Made by a program: the position numbers and the translations under genes
Shown: positions 24,674 to 33,791 of the stretch, piece after piece
Layout of the letters: every line of letters begins with the position of its first letter
Position numbering within the stretch: position 1 is the first letter of the stretch
Assembly: GCA_023434665.1 (NCBI GenBank)
Contig: JAEYSM010000013.1
Location: 1-64,000 of the forward strand
Reading direction: 5' to 3'
Length of the DNA: 64,000 nt
Source of the DNA: Bacteroidota bacterium
GTDB taxonomy: Bacteria > Bacteroidota > Bacteroidia > Bacteroidales > Lentimicrobiaceae
Notes under the pieces: model-generated
What the model was told of the DNA's origin: nothing
The model's input: the letters and a program-made list of their open reading frames with translations, nothing else
The model's database searches: none

Positions 24674-25414
24674 GTGTCATATTATTTCCTGATAAACATT
24701 CTCGCTTTATCAATACCATTTATTGTTAGTTTTGATAAACGACTAAAATTCAATCATAAATGGAAGTATCTGTTTCCGGCGATGCTAGCAACGATGCTTG
24801 TATTTATACCCTGGGATATAATCAAGACCACAATGGGTGTGTGGGGTTTTAATGAAAAACATCTCCAGGGTTGGTATTTTTTCAATCTGCCGGTTGAAGA
24901 AGTATTCTTTTTTATTGCAATCCCATACGCTTGTCTGTTTACATATCACTCATTCGAATATCTCATTAGGAAAGACTATCTGGCAAGCTCATCCAAAATC
25001 ATTACTATTTGCCTGATTGTTGTTTTGGCACTGGTTGCTTTGATTAATGCAGATCGCATTTATACCTTCGTGACATTTATCGCCACAGCTTTATTCCTGG
25101 CTATACATCTTCTATTCATAAAAGGAGATTACTATATGGGCAGGTTCTACTTCATGTATCTTGTCATTCTACTACCGTTTTTTCTCGTCAATGGTGCACT
25201 AACAGGAATGTTTTCTCCTGAGGCTGTGGTATGGTATGATAATACACAGAACCTTGGGATAAGAATTGGCACGATTCCAATTGAGGATTCTGTTTATGGG
25301 CTTTTACTTTTATTAATGAATGTCACTATATACGAAGCCCTTCAATCCCGTTCAAAAAGAATCCAAGAATTGAAGGGCATTCACGCAATTGCTCAATTTA
25401 AATCACCTTCCTGA
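24674..25414 (+). CDS. crtY: Lycopene beta-cyclase, fused CrtYcd type
   Basis: A 246-residue membrane protein made of two repeats of the CrtYc/CrtYd cyclase unit. The first has GVWGFNEKHLQGWYFFNLP then PVEE (73-76); the second has GTIPIEDSVYGLLL. This fused two-domain form is known from Bacteroidota and some archaea and makes beta-carotene from lycopene. The start codon is GTG. It ends the carotenoid operon. Its last 17 bp overlap the 3' end of the converging gene, and a 10-bp inverted repeat lies in its last coding part. Confidence 0.9.
   Translation: MSYYFLINILALSIPFIVSFDKRLKFNHKWKYLFPAMLATMLVFIPWDIIKTTMGVWGFNEKHLQGWYFFNLPVEEVFFFIAIPYACLFTYHSFEYLIRKDYLASSSKIITICLIVVLALVALINADRIYTFVTFIATALFLAIHLLFIKGDYYMGRFYFMYLVILLPFFLVNGALTGMFSPEAVVWYDNTQNLGIRIGTIPIEDSVYGLLLLLMNVTIYEALQSRSKRIQELKGIHAIAQFKSPS
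25337..25378. repeat. Inverted repeat in the end of crtY
   Basis: GCCCTTCAAT (25337-25346) and ATTGAAGGGC (25369-25378) are perfect 10-bp arms around a 22-nt loop, inside the last codons of crtY and just beyond the stop codon of the converging gene. There is no T-run, so if it ends transcription it is not as a standard terminator. Confidence 0.5.
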
Positions 25415-25961
25415 TCAACGGAACAAATGCAGCCAGATCGAAGCGTTTATTCTTACGGGTTAATATTATAGTTGCTACACCGGCTGTTATGGCAACAGCG
25501 ATCGCAATTCTTTTTATCGCTCTGCTCCTTTCATATTTCCATTCGCCTGTCCAACCTCTTTCCTTGATAAAATTTGGGAAAATACCCCGACTGATATCTT
25601 CAATTATACCTTCGACAACTCCTATCCTATCCGCTAAAATCAAGGGCACCCATCTTCCCAGGCTTGATTCACTGTACCGGTAAGCTTGTCTTCTGATCAT
25701 CCCGCTTAATCCTGATGGTGGTGTTGAAGTGCCAAAAACTGCTGTAATATTTGGTCTTTCAACCGACTTTAATATCTCTGTTTCAATAGGTTGCTGGGGT
25801 GGTCGTTCCCATGAATATCCTTTATGTTCCTCGTTGGTTCGTTTTTTCATAGGATAAGTTGGGTCGTTATTGGGGTCTGCATCAATCGCCCATCCTTTAA
25901 TGTGGCTAGTGTCGCCACCTCTGTTATTTTCAAAATCTAATGGATTGGTTTCGTCAGCCAT
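25398..25961 (-). CDS. Hypothetical protein with one membrane segment
   Basis: A 187-residue protein I do not recognise. The first 90 residues are polar and proline-rich (NNDPTYPMKKRTNEEHKGYS). A middle stretch (about 95-150) is helical, and one hydrophobic segment (AIAVAITAGVATIIL) lies near residue 155. No signal peptide is seen, so the polar part probably stays in the cytoplasm. It overlaps the 3' end of crtY by 17 bp in a tail-to-tail arrangement. The alcohol dehydrogenase gene lies downstream on the same strand, 56 bp away, and may be co-transcribed. Confidence 0.6.
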   Translation of the reverse strand: MADETNPLDFENNRGGDTSHIKGWAIDADPNNDPTYPMKKRTNEEHKGYSWERPPQQPIETEILKSVERPNITAVFGTSTPPSGLSGMIRRQAYRYSESSLGRWVPLILADRIGVVEGIIEDISRGIFPNFIKERGWTGEWKYERSRAIKRIAIAVAITAGVATIILTRKNKRFDLAAFVPLIRKVI

Positions 25962-26017
25962 AGTAATTTATGCTTTTTGTTAAAAAATTGATCTGGTTTC
26001 TAATCTGAAGAATCATT

Positions 26018-27169
26018 TCAGGCATTGTCAGGAATAAGTACCGGTTTAATACAATTATCAAGCTTACGTGAGAATATATGATAGGCCTCGGCTACTTCCT
26101 TAAGTGGCAAGCGGTGTGATATTATCTCTTTTGGATTGAGGACTCCGGATTTCACATGTTCAATTAATCTTGGAAGTAATCTTTTTACGGAGGCTTGATT
26201 TGCCCTGATGGTTATTCCTTTGTTCACCACGTTACCTATAGGCACGAGAGCATCGATAGGACCATATACGCCCACAATGGAAACGATACCACCTTTTTTG
26301 ACGGAGTTTATTGCCCAGTGCAGTGCTGTTGTGCTTCCTCCCTGCAACAATAATCTTCTTCCTAATAAAGTATTCATGTGATTTCCGGCAGCCTCACAAC
26401 CAACTGCATCAATGCATACATCTGCGCCTAATGAATCGGTCGTTTTTTTGATGAATACTACAGGGTCATCCAGTTCTTTAAAATCATAAGCTTCACACTG
26501 TGCATATTTTCTCACAAAGTCGAGCCTATAATGAAGATGATCAATAACAATAACCCTACCGGCACCAAAAAGCCAAGCACATTTAGCTGCCATTATTCCT
26601 ATAGGTCCCGCACCAAAGATGACTACTGTATCGCCTTTTTGTATTCCTCCCATCTCGGCTGCCTGATACCCGGTAGGTACGACATCGGTTAATAAAACTG
26701 CATCATCCAGGTCCATCCAATCTGGAATAACCATAGGACTAACATCTACGTATGGAACACGTGCATATTCTGCCTGTCCACCATCATAACCGCCTGCTGT
26801 GTGAGAATATCCAAGAAAGCCTCCAACTGCCGTTGCCGATGGATTAGATTCATGACAATTACCATAGAGTCCTTGCTGACAAAATGCACATTTGCCACAA
26901 GCTATATTGAAAGGAACTATAAGTCGGTCACCTACTTTTACATTCTGAACTAAAGAACCTATTTCCACCACCTGGCCAATAAACTCATGACCAAAGGTCA
27001 TTCCTACACGGGTATCAGGAACCAGTCCATGATATAAATGCAGATCTGATCCACAGATGCAGGTTCGTATTATTCTGACAATAGCATCATTGGGATGAAG
27101 TATTTCAGGAATCGGTTTATCATAATCAACCCTTATCCTGTAAGGGCCTCGGAAATTCATAGCCAGCAT
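26018..27169 (-). CDS. Zinc-dependent alcohol dehydrogenase, formaldehyde dehydrogenase-like
   Basis: A 383-residue medium-chain dehydrogenase. The catalytic zinc site is CGSD (Cys39) with GHE (His61, Glu62); the structural zinc site is Cys91, Cys94, Cys97 and Cys105 in CGKCAFCQQGLYGNC. The Rossmann motif GAGPIGIMAA lies near residue 188. The long middle region with HMNTLLGRRLLLQGGS resembles the glutathione-independent formaldehyde dehydrogenase (FdhA-like) group. The true substrate is unknown. Unusually for this genome, a full Shine-Dalgarno AGGAGG lies 6 bp before the ATG. Confidence 0.85.
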   Translation of the reverse strand: MLAMNFRGPYRIRVDYDKPIPEILHPNDAIVRIIRTCICGSDLHLYHGLVPDTRVGMTFGHEFIGQVVEIGSLVQNVKVGDRLIVPFNIACGKCAFCQQGLYGNCHESNPSATAVGGFLGYSHTAGGYDGGQAEYARVPYVDVSPMVIPDWMDLDDAVLLTDVVPTGYQAAEMGGIQKGDTVVIFGAGPIGIMAAKCAWLFGAGRVIVIDHLHYRLDFVRKYAQCEAYDFKELDDPVVFIKKTTDSLGADVCIDAVGCEAAGNHMNTLLGRRLLLQGGSTTALHWAINSVKKGGIVSIVGVYGPIDALVPIGNVVNKGITIRANQASVKRLLPRLIEHVKSGVLNPKEIISHRLPLKEVAEAYHIFSRKLDNCIKPVLIPDNA

Positions 27170-27175
27170 ATATGT

Positions 27176-27181
27176 CCTCCT
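27176..27181 (-). promoter_or_regulatory. Canonical Shine-Dalgarno of the dehydrogenase gene
   Basis: On minus AGGAGG lies 6 nt before the ATG. Most genes in this window have only A-rich leaders, as is normal in Bacteroidota, so a perfect Shine-Dalgarno stands out and supports the chosen start. Confidence 0.7.
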
Positions 27182-27281
27182 GGTAAAATAATGTTGCTAC
27201 TCTAGTTATCTATCTGATAATTAAGTAACTACAAAATGTTGCCTTATGTTCAGAGGGCCATATTAAACTTTCCTGAACTTA

Positions 27282-28547
27282 TTATTCAACTATAACTTTT
27301 TGAAAATCACTTCCTGATGGATTCTGGAAGACTCTTAATTCAAATTCCGGAACGGAAGCAAGCACATGATCAAAGATATCAGATTGAATATCTTCATAAC
27401 TACTCCAGGCCTGAACTTTACTGAATACATATATTTCAATAGGTATCCCACTCTCCCCGGGCTGAAGTTGCCTGACAAGCATTGTCATGTCCTGGTTAAT
27501 ATTCTGATTGCGTTTTAGATACTCAAAGAGGTAAATTCTAAATACACCGATGTTTGTCTGACGGCGACCATTTACTAAAATAGAGTCATCAATGTTTTCT
27601 CTGATATTATATTCTGTAAGTTCTTTCTGTTTATCGTCGATGTATTTTCTAATGATGTCGATTCTTCTGAACTTTTCCAACATTTCCTGAGTGCAGAATT
27701 TTACACTGTTCATATCGATATTCACCGATCTTTTGATTCTTCGGCCCCCTGATTCCTCCATTCCCCTCCAGTTGGCAAAGCTATCAGATACCAGTGAATA
27801 TGTTGGAACCATGGTAATACTCTTATCCCAATTCTGAACTTTTACCGTAGTAAGTGAAATTTCGATTACATCACCATCAGCACCGGCTTTAGGCATAACT
27901 ATCCAATCACCTTGTCTTACCATATCGTTTGCCGATATCTGAATACCGGCCACGAGCCCTAAAATGGAATCTTTAAAAATCAACAATAGTACTGCAGAAA
28001 ATGCTCCCAAGCCTCCCAGCAGATAAATGGGCGACTTATCAAAAAGTAAAGAGATAAAGACGATTATTCCTATAAGGTAAATTACAATTTTAAGTACTTG
28101 CAGATACCCTTTTATGGGACGGGATTTTGACACTTCGAAGCCCTGATAAATATCATAAAGTGCATCGAGAAATCTGCTTATTGTAACAATAATTGACCAT
28201 ACAAGGATAATGCGGTTAATGATCATTATCCAGTATAAAAAGGTAGGGAATTCAGTAAGTGTATAGGGGGCAAGCATGTTAAACAACATAGGAGGCACAA
28301 TAAGTGCACCCTTGTGAAACACTTTGTTGTTGAACAATGAATCATCCCAGTTTGAGGATGTACGATGGGTGATTTTTCTTACTACCTTAAGCAATCCATA
28401 TCTGATGACATAATAAACAAATGTTATCACTATTAACATTATGATGAAATCAGTAACATCCCTCATTACTGAAGTGAGGCCATCTGAAACACCCATATTA
28501 AGCATCCATTCTTTTACTCTTTCACCAATATTTATCTGTGATAACAT
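27282..28547 (-). CDS. Mechanosensitive ion channel family protein (MscS/YbdG-like)
   Basis: A 421-residue membrane channel with about five N-terminal helices (residues 25-200) leading into the MscS pore helix and beta domain. The text LGGLGAFSAVLLLIFKDSILGLVAGIQI is typical (pore helix 165-192), followed by GDWIVMPKAGADGDVIEISL and VPTYSLVSDSFANW. Length and N-terminal helices match the YbdG group, which eases osmotic shock. It is the last gene of a four-gene minus-strand run. Its start lies 17 bp after the glycosyltransferase stop. Confidence 0.88.
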   Translation of the reverse strand: MLSQINIGERVKEWMLNMGVSDGLTSVMRDVTDFIIMLIVITFVYYVIRYGLLKVVRKITHRTSSNWDDSLFNNKVFHKGALIVPPMLFNMLAPYTLTEFPTFLYWIMIINRIILVWSIIVTISRFLDALYDIYQGFEVSKSRPIKGYLQVLKIVIYLIGIIVFISLLFDKSPIYLLGGLGAFSAVLLLIFKDSILGLVAGIQISANDMVRQGDWIVMPKAGADGDVIEISLTTVKVQNWDKSITMVPTYSLVSDSFANWRGMEESGGRRIKRSVNIDMNSVKFCTQEMLEKFRRIDIIRKYIDDKQKELTEYNIRENIDDSILVNGRRQTNIGVFRIYLFEYLKRNQNINQDMTMLVRQLQPGESGIPIEIYVFSKVQAWSSYEDIQSDIFDHVLASVPEFELRVFQNPSGSDFQKVIVE

Positions 28548-28564
28548 TAATCAATAAATTTAAA

Positions 28565-30169
28565 TTATTGTCTTTCAGGTTCTTTTAACTTCACAATTTT
28601 AATTGGCTGATCATGCCTGTATAATTTGAAGTCATATATCGTTTCATATTTATCTTCTGGCAGAAGCCGGGGATCCAGGTAATAATAATCAGTTGTATTA
28701 AAGTTGTCGTGCTTAAATGTAAGCAGTTGCATTTTTCCCAAAGTTATATAAAAACTTGTTGCATGTTCGGTTTCGCTGTTTTTATAAATGTAGAGCTTGC
28801 TATTACCGGTAACTTCAGCCGCCTTTAGAGCGCCTTCTTTATGTTCCTGAAAATCTTGATACCTTGGAGGAATTATAAACCAGTCGAAACCTATCCTTAG
28901 CACTAGCATCGCACTGGCAAATATTACAAGTCGCTGGTCTTTGATTTTAATATAAAGCAGCAATAAGAAACCAACAACTATAAACAAGATAGTACCTTTC
29001 AGCCAGGCAAGATCAACCCATCCGGTTTGTTTTAAAACAGGCATAAGTACAGCCGCTACCATTCCAAGAATCAGAACACTTCCTAAAAAGTATTGTACAA
29101 AAGCACTTCGCTTGCCATTCACCTCCATATCCTGATAAAATAAGTAAATAAGCACAGTAAATAATGGAGGGAACAACATGAAAATGTAACGAGGATAGGT
29201 CTCAGGTGAGGTCCAGTAAATTAGAATATTAAAGAGGAAAATATAGAAGTTGAAAAGAAGAAAAGGATGGTTTTTAACTTTCCCGAAAAATTTACGGCTC
29301 ACGAGGAAGATTCCAAGTATTGACCATGGAAAAAAATGATAAAACATTTCGACCGGGAAAGTAAACAGATGAGTGACAAATCTCTTCCATCCATAATTTA
29401 TGATAGTTCTTTTTTCAGATTCGGAGAAAAGTGTGCTAAAAACATTATCAAGGACATTGTGGCGCGAATAAACATAATAGTAGCTTCCCACAATTAGTAC
29501 CAGGAGTCCGATTCCTGCAAAATGCTTCCAGGAAAATAGTTTTTTGAATTCCTTCTGATAGGTGAAAAACGTAAGCAGTGTTATTGCCTGAAATACCAGC
29601 GAAGGCAATCCTTTCATGAGAAAAGTAATGGAAGTCAGCAAATAAGATATTAGAAACAAGCTAAGGAATTTCTTTCGTTTATAGAAATACCAGATCAACA
29701 TAAAAGAGCTGTACACCAACCACGAGAAAGTAATATCAATCAATCCGAGAAATGAATCCCAGAATAAAATCCTGCCTGAGGTAATAAATAGCATGGCAAT
29801 GATGAACGCCTTTTTACTACCAAGCTCCTTCCTGACGAAATAAAATATGGTTATACCGAAAAGAAATAACCCTATCACAACAGGCAACCGGAGTGTGAAT
29901 TCAGAGTAATTACCTGCCATCTTATAAAAGGCAATTATTATCCAATTGTATAAGGGAGGCTTATTATAGTAGAATTCTCCATTGATGGTTGGGGTAAAGT
30001 AATTACCGCTAATGATCATTTCAAGTGCAACAATTGCCCTTGTTGATTCATCGGTCGGAAAATTTATTGCCAGAAATCCAAGGTGCCATAACAAGGCGGG
30101 GAATAACATCAGAATACTAAAGGCGTATAGGACTTTGGGATTACGCTTAAAAAAATCAAAAATACTCAT
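28565..30169 (-). CDS. Glycosyltransferase family 39 membrane protein (ArnT/PMT-like)
   Basis: A 534-residue multi-pass membrane protein with about 11-12 helices. The first loop contains TDESTRAIVALEMI, the Asp-Glu site of family 39 lipid-phosphate-sugar transferases, followed by GNYFTPTINGEFYYNKPPLYNW, shared with ArnT. A soluble C-terminal tail begins near residue 430. Such enzymes move a sugar from a polyprenyl phosphate donor to lipid A or a protein on the periplasmic side; the acceptor here is unknown. It lies 38 bp after the SUI1 gene in the same direction. Confidence 0.85.
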   Translation of the reverse strand: MSIFDFFKRNPKVLYAFSILMLFPALLWHLGFLAINFPTDESTRAIVALEMIISGNYFTPTINGEFYYNKPPLYNWIIIAFYKMAGNYSEFTLRLPVVIGLFLFGITIFYFVRKELGSKKAFIIAMLFITSGRILFWDSFLGLIDITFSWLVYSSFMLIWYFYKRKKFLSLFLISYLLTSITFLMKGLPSLVFQAITLLTFFTYQKEFKKLFSWKHFAGIGLLVLIVGSYYYVYSRHNVLDNVFSTLFSESEKRTIINYGWKRFVTHLFTFPVEMFYHFFPWSILGIFLVSRKFFGKVKNHPFLLFNFYIFLFNILIYWTSPETYPRYIFMLFPPLFTVLIYLFYQDMEVNGKRSAFVQYFLGSVLILGMVAAVLMPVLKQTGWVDLAWLKGTILFIVVGFLLLLYIKIKDQRLVIFASAMLVLRIGFDWFIIPPRYQDFQEHKEGALKAAEVTGNSKLYIYKNSETEHATSFYITLGKMQLLTFKHDNFNTTDYYYLDPRLLPEDKYETIYDFKLYRHDQPIKIVKLKEPERQ

Positions 30170-30207
30170 TCTATAATATTATATCAGTTAGTTGTTTGGT
30201 TTCTGCA

Positions 30208-30558
30208 TTAGCCTCCACTGAATTTTGCTTTATATCCGCTTTTGATAAGAAAATCCATAATTTTTTGCCTGTTATCTCCCTGCACAATTATTTCTCCTTG
30301 TCCTGACGAACCTCCTGCTGCACAAAGATTTTTTAGTTTTTTTGCCAGGTCAGCCAGATCTGTTTCAGTACCAACGAATCCTGTTACCAGAGTAGCCTTT
30401 TTCCCGCCTTTAAGCTTTTTATCAAGGCTCACTCTAAGATCCTGATGTTTTGGATCCAGAGTTTCCGGTTCGGGTTTCTCGTTAGTGGTATATATAAAAT
30501 CAGGATTTGTTGAGTACACAATACCTGACGCATTCTTTTTCTTATTTGCCATTATCAT
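30208..30558 (-). CDS. SUI1/eIF1-like translation factor (YciH family)
   Basis: A 116-residue protein whose C-terminal 75 residues form the SUI1 (eIF1) domain: LRVSLDKKLKGGKKATLVTG, LADLAKKLKNLCAAGGS and GEIIVQGDNRQKIMDFLIKS. Bacterial YciH acts at translation initiation. The N-terminus (MIMANKKKNASGIVYSTNPD) is basic and flexible. The start overlaps the stop of the upstream lipid kinase gene by 4 bases (ATGA); a Met two codons later is also possible. It belongs to the operon kinase-SUI1-glycosyltransferase-channel. Confidence 0.88.
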   Translation of the reverse strand: MIMANKKKNASGIVYSTNPDFIYTTNEKPEPETLDPKHQDLRVSLDKKLKGGKKATLVTGFVGTETDLADLAKKLKNLCAAGGSSGQGEIIVQGDNRQKIMDFLIKSGYKAKFSGG

Positions 30559-31460
30559 CTGTCTTGGTCAGTAGGAACGATAATATTTAATGATAAAGGA
30601 TTGACTTTAATATTAAGGTCTTTCCCTACCTTCATAGGTTCACCGTCCACATTTACAACTTTGTTCTTGTTACGTGGGATAAACACTTCTTTAGCTCTCA
30701 ACATTTCGATATAGGCTGAGTTTTCTATTTTGTTTCTCCACAGCAAGCCTAAAATATAAGGAGCTTCAATAACAGGAGCCTTTTTGACTATACTGATATC
30801 CATGTATCCATCATCAATGGTTGCAGCGGGAGCAATTATTGTATTATATCCAAATTGATTGCTATTGGCAAAACTAATAAATAAAGCTCTGCGTTTAAAA
30901 GGATTTCCATCGATTACCATTCGGTATTTTCGTGGTCTGTAACCAGGATAAGCATGTAAAGCAATATGGAAATAAGTAAAAAAACCTCTTCTTCCTGATT
31001 TCGCAAATCGTTTGGCAACCAATGCATCAAAACCCACACCGGCTATTGAAACAAATATTTCGTCATTGATAGAAATAGTGTCGATTTGCCTAACATTCAG
31101 ACCATTGATTATTTGCAGGCTTTTAGGGATATCTAATGGTATGTTCAGAAACCTTGCTAATCCATTTCCAGAACCAACTGGTATGAGCCCAAACAATGAA
31201 TTACTGCCAAATAATCCTTTTACTACCCTGTTAGCGGTGCCATCGCCTCCCACAGCTACAATAATTTCGACACCTTTCTGCGAAGCCTCTTTGCTAAGTT
31301 GGTATGCATGTTCGGACGATTCAGTAATCGAGAAGCTGATTTCGAATCTTGTTGAGTCGATATACTCTCTGGCCAATGACACAAAGTCGGATTTATGGCT
31401 TTGATTAACTCCCGAGATAGGATTTATAATAAAATGTACCCGATTCTTTCCTTCCTGCAT
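30555..31460 (-). CDS. Diacylglycerol kinase family lipid kinase (DagK/YegS-like)
   Basis: About 301 residues. The catalytic domain opens with HFIINPISG; the nucleotide loop is AVGGDGTANRVVKG and the third motif GLIPVGSGNGLAR. The C-terminal lobe contains ISIAGVGFDALVAKR and the final VNVDGEP. These enzymes phosphorylate diacylglycerol or related lipids at the inner membrane. The frame is open to 31517, but that start lies inside the loop of the upstream gene's terminator, so the Met at 31460 is better. First gene of the four-gene operon. Confidence 0.88.
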   Translation of the reverse strand: MQEGKNRVHFIINPISGVNQSHKSDFVSLAREYIDSTRFEISFSITESSEHAYQLSKEASQKGVEIIVAVGGDGTANRVVKGLFGSNSLFGLIPVGSGNGLARFLNIPLDIPKSLQIINGLNVRQIDTISINDEIFVSIAGVGFDALVAKRFAKSGRRGFFTYFHIALHAYPGYRPRKYRMVIDGNPFKRRALFISFANSNQFGYNTIIAPAATIDDGYMDISIVKKAPVIEAPYILGLLWRNKIENSAYIEMLRAKEVFIPRNKNKVVNVDGEPMKVGKDLNIKVNPLSLNIIVPTDQDR

Positions 31461-31500
31461 TCTTTCAGAATTATTCAATGCAAAGTTAGGGTAAAAAACA

Positions 31501-31534
31501 AAAAGAGGCTTACTCAAATGAGTCAGCCTCTTTT
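31501..31534 (-). terminator. Terminator of the lipoprotein gene
   Basis: On minus, AAAAGAGGCTGACTC and GAGTAAGCCTCTTTT form a 15-bp stem with one mismatch and the loop ATTT, followed by TTGTTTTTT. It ends transcription from the gene starting at 32499 and lies 41 bp before the lipid kinase start codon. Confidence 0.85.
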
Positions 31535-31608
31535 ACCGTGTATCAATTTCTGCAAGCAATTAAAGCCTGTTCATTTCACGGCTTTACTCTTACAGCATTC
31601 GGTTAGTA

Positions 31609-32499
31609 TTAGTCTTTCTGAACAATAACGCTAATTTTAACCCGGTCACCACGTGAATATAGATCGTCTATCTTTATTAAACCAAGTTTATTAGTTTGGG
31701 TCTTGAATAGAATAACCTGATTTTCCTGAAGGTCATTAACTTTTGATGACTGAATTCCCATATTAAATACAGGGAACTGATAAGTTTCACCAATAGCATT
31801 AAATTGTTCAGCAGTAATATTTGTTACATTGAATCGAGTCTGATTCTTATAAGTCCAACCTGCTAATTGAAGATCATTAATAGTGTTTGCATCTGCGTCA
31901 TCTGGTGCAGCAATAGTATTTGCATTGGTAACTCCCTTGAAGAAAAGGAAGTCAATCTTTTGCTGATTGTTAGGAGTGTTGGTCAACTGACCGCGAGTAT
32001 AAACATTTCCTTCTGTCGTTGAGAAGAAACTACCTATAGCATCATTCCATGAACCAAGTTCAACATCCAGATATTTGTTTATCAGCATTCCGGGGTCTTC
32101 AACAGTAATGTTAAGTTCTTTTTCAACTTTAACACCACCTTTATCCCATAATTCGAATAATAGTCTGGCTTCACCGACTGCCGAGAATGTTATCTCAGAT
32201 TCCCAATTAAATGATGATGAGTTGAAAGTAGAATCTACAAATGTTGAAGGTACATTATTGGAAATAATACTAAACTTAAATCTTGTAAGATTATCACCTG
32301 AGACGGGACTTGCTGATCCTGTAATACCAACAATAATAGGCTCATCAATCTGAATAGTTACGTCCTCAGCAGTATAACCTGTTCCACCTTTAAAGTTTAT
32401 TGATGGACCTGGATCATCCTCTTCATCCTTTGAACAAGATGTAACAAATACAGTTCCCATGATAAGGAACAACGATAGCAATAGATTCCACTTTTTCAT
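31609..32499 (-). CDS. Secreted lipoprotein, hypothetical
   Basis: A 296-residue protein with a lipoprotein signal (FVTSC, Cys22), followed by an acidic stretch SKDEEDDPGPS of the kind that sends lipoproteins to the cell surface in Bacteroidota. The mature part is beta-rich, with Ig-like text (FKFSIISNNVPSTFVDS) in the first half and a second domain from about residue 140. No named family was recognised. It is monocistronic with its own terminator. On minus, TATATTTG (32613-32606) may be its -7 box, giving a leader of about 100 nt. Confidence 0.7.
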   Translation of the reverse strand: MKKWNLLLSLFLIMGTVFVTSCSKDEEDDPGPSINFKGGTGYTAEDVTIQIDEPIIVGITGSASPVSGDNLTRFKFSIISNNVPSTFVDSTFNSSSFNWESEITFSAVGEARLLFELWDKGGVKVEKELNITVEDPGMLINKYLDVELGSWNDAIGSFFSTTEGNVYTRGQLTNTPNNQQKIDFLFFKGVTNANTIAAPDDADANTINDLQLAGWTYKNQTRFNVTNITAEQFNAIGETYQFPVFNMGIQSSKVNDLQENQVILFKTQTNKLGLIKIDDLYSRGDRVKISVIVQKD

Positions 32500-32858
32500 A
32501 ATTTAATAATTTTGTTAGTAATGATTGTATGGTTTTAATTTTAGTCTTAAATGTAAACTCTCATCAAAATATGTTCCACTTAATACGCTTCATGCTAATT
32601 CTATGCAAATATAGGTAAAATTCAAGTATATTGCATGAATGATTTTCTATTATATTAGGTTGATTTTCTATCTATTAAAAAATAATTGTCTTAAAATTGA
32701 AAGAAAGAATTTCGTAAATATTAGATGAATGAATTGATTCAAGGTTGCAGAAGTATAACTGAAATTCGTTAAACATTACTTAAATAGACCAAAGTGCTGC
32801 AAAATATCCACACTAACCAATAAGCCGGTAAATTGTTGTAATTATAAAAACAATTTAC
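32500..32858. other. Divergent intergenic region upstream of cysK
   Basis: A 359-bp AT-rich gap between the lipoprotein gene (leftward) and cysK (rightward). Apart from a possible -7 box for the lipoprotein gene at 32606-32613 I see no gene, strong hairpin, riboswitch fold or clear promoter for cysK. Confidence 0.5.
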
Positions 32859-33791
32859 ATGACTATATATTCACGTATCAGCCAGCTAATCGGGAATACT
32901 CCACTCTTGGCTTTAAACAAACTTAATTCAGGTACATCGGCACGTATACTGGTAAAGCTTGAATCATTAAATCCCTCCTATTCAGTAAAGGACCGGTTGT
33001 CTATTGCATTGATTGAGGATGCAGAGAAAAAAGGTCTTCTCAAAGAAGGTGCTGTAATTATCGAACCAACCAGTGGAAATACCGGAATTGGAATGGCCAT
33101 GATTTGTGCTGAAAGAGGTTACAAGTTAATCATCACTATGCCTGAAAGCGTAAGCATTGAACGAAGAATGCTAATAAAAGCTTATGGAGGTGAAATAGTG
33201 CTCACTCCTGCAGATTTTGGGATGAAAGGGGCTATTGCCAAAGCAAGGGAAATACATGAAAGAACAGAAAATTCCTTTATTCCATTTCAATTTTCAAATC
33301 AAGCAAACCCTGCAAAACACAGAGAAACTACCGCCCTGGAAATCTGGAATGACACTAAGGGTCAAGTCGACATTTTTGTCGCCGGAGTAGGCACAGGTGG
33401 AACGATTACCGGGGTGGGTGAAGTATTGAAAGAAAAGAAAAAGGACATCAAGGTTTATGCGGTTGAACCCGTAAACTCAGCTGTGCTCTCGGGTAATGAA
33501 CCGGGAAAACATAAAATACAGGGAATTGGAGCTGGTTTTATACCCGAAATTATGAATATGGAGATTCTTGATGATATTATAAAGGTTAAAGAAGAGGATG
33601 CATTTGAAACCAGTCGCAGGCTCATACGCGAAGAAGGCATTCTTTGTGGTATATCGTCAGGTGCCAATGTCAGTGCCGCCCTCAGATTGGCTAACTTACC
33701 TGAAAATGAAGGAAAGACAATTGTTACCATTATTTGTGATACCGGTGAGCGATATCTGAGCACCGATCTTTTCAAACCATTTACTACATGA
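32859..33791 (+). CDS. cysK: Cysteine synthase A (O-acetylserine sulfhydrylase)
   Basis: A 310-residue PLP enzyme that makes cysteine from O-acetylserine and sulfide. The PLP lysine is K44 in NPSYSVKDRL; the substrate loop is PTSGNTGIGMA, the phosphate site GVGTGGTITG, and the PLP-ring Ser lies in GISSGANVSAAL. Length matches CysK. Its stop overlaps the start of the serine acetyltransferase gene by 4 bases (ATGA). The two enzymes thus come from one coupled operon and may form the cysteine synthase complex. Confidence 0.94.
   Translation: MTIYSRISQLIGNTPLLALNKLNSGTSARILVKLESLNPSYSVKDRLSIALIEDAEKKGLLKEGAVIIEPTSGNTGIGMAMICAERGYKLIITMPESVSIERRMLIKAYGGEIVLTPADFGMKGAIAKAREIHERTENSFIPFQFSNQANPAKHRETTALEIWNDTKGQVDIFVAGVGTGGTITGVGEVLKEKKKDIKVYAVEPVNSAVLSGNEPGKHKIQGIGAGFIPEIMNMEILDDIIKVKEEDAFETSRRLIREEGILCGISSGANVSAALRLANLPENEGKTIVTIICDTGERYLSTDLFKPFTT

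Noticed and set aside
31012..31404. 130-codon frame on plus opposite the lipid kinase gene
   Set aside because: Fully antisense to a well-supported gene with its GGDGT and GSGNG motifs; no signal peptide or domain of its own.
31461..31517. Longer lipid kinase start at 31517
   Set aside because: The start codon lies within the loop of the upstream terminator hairpin; the Met at 31460 is favoured.
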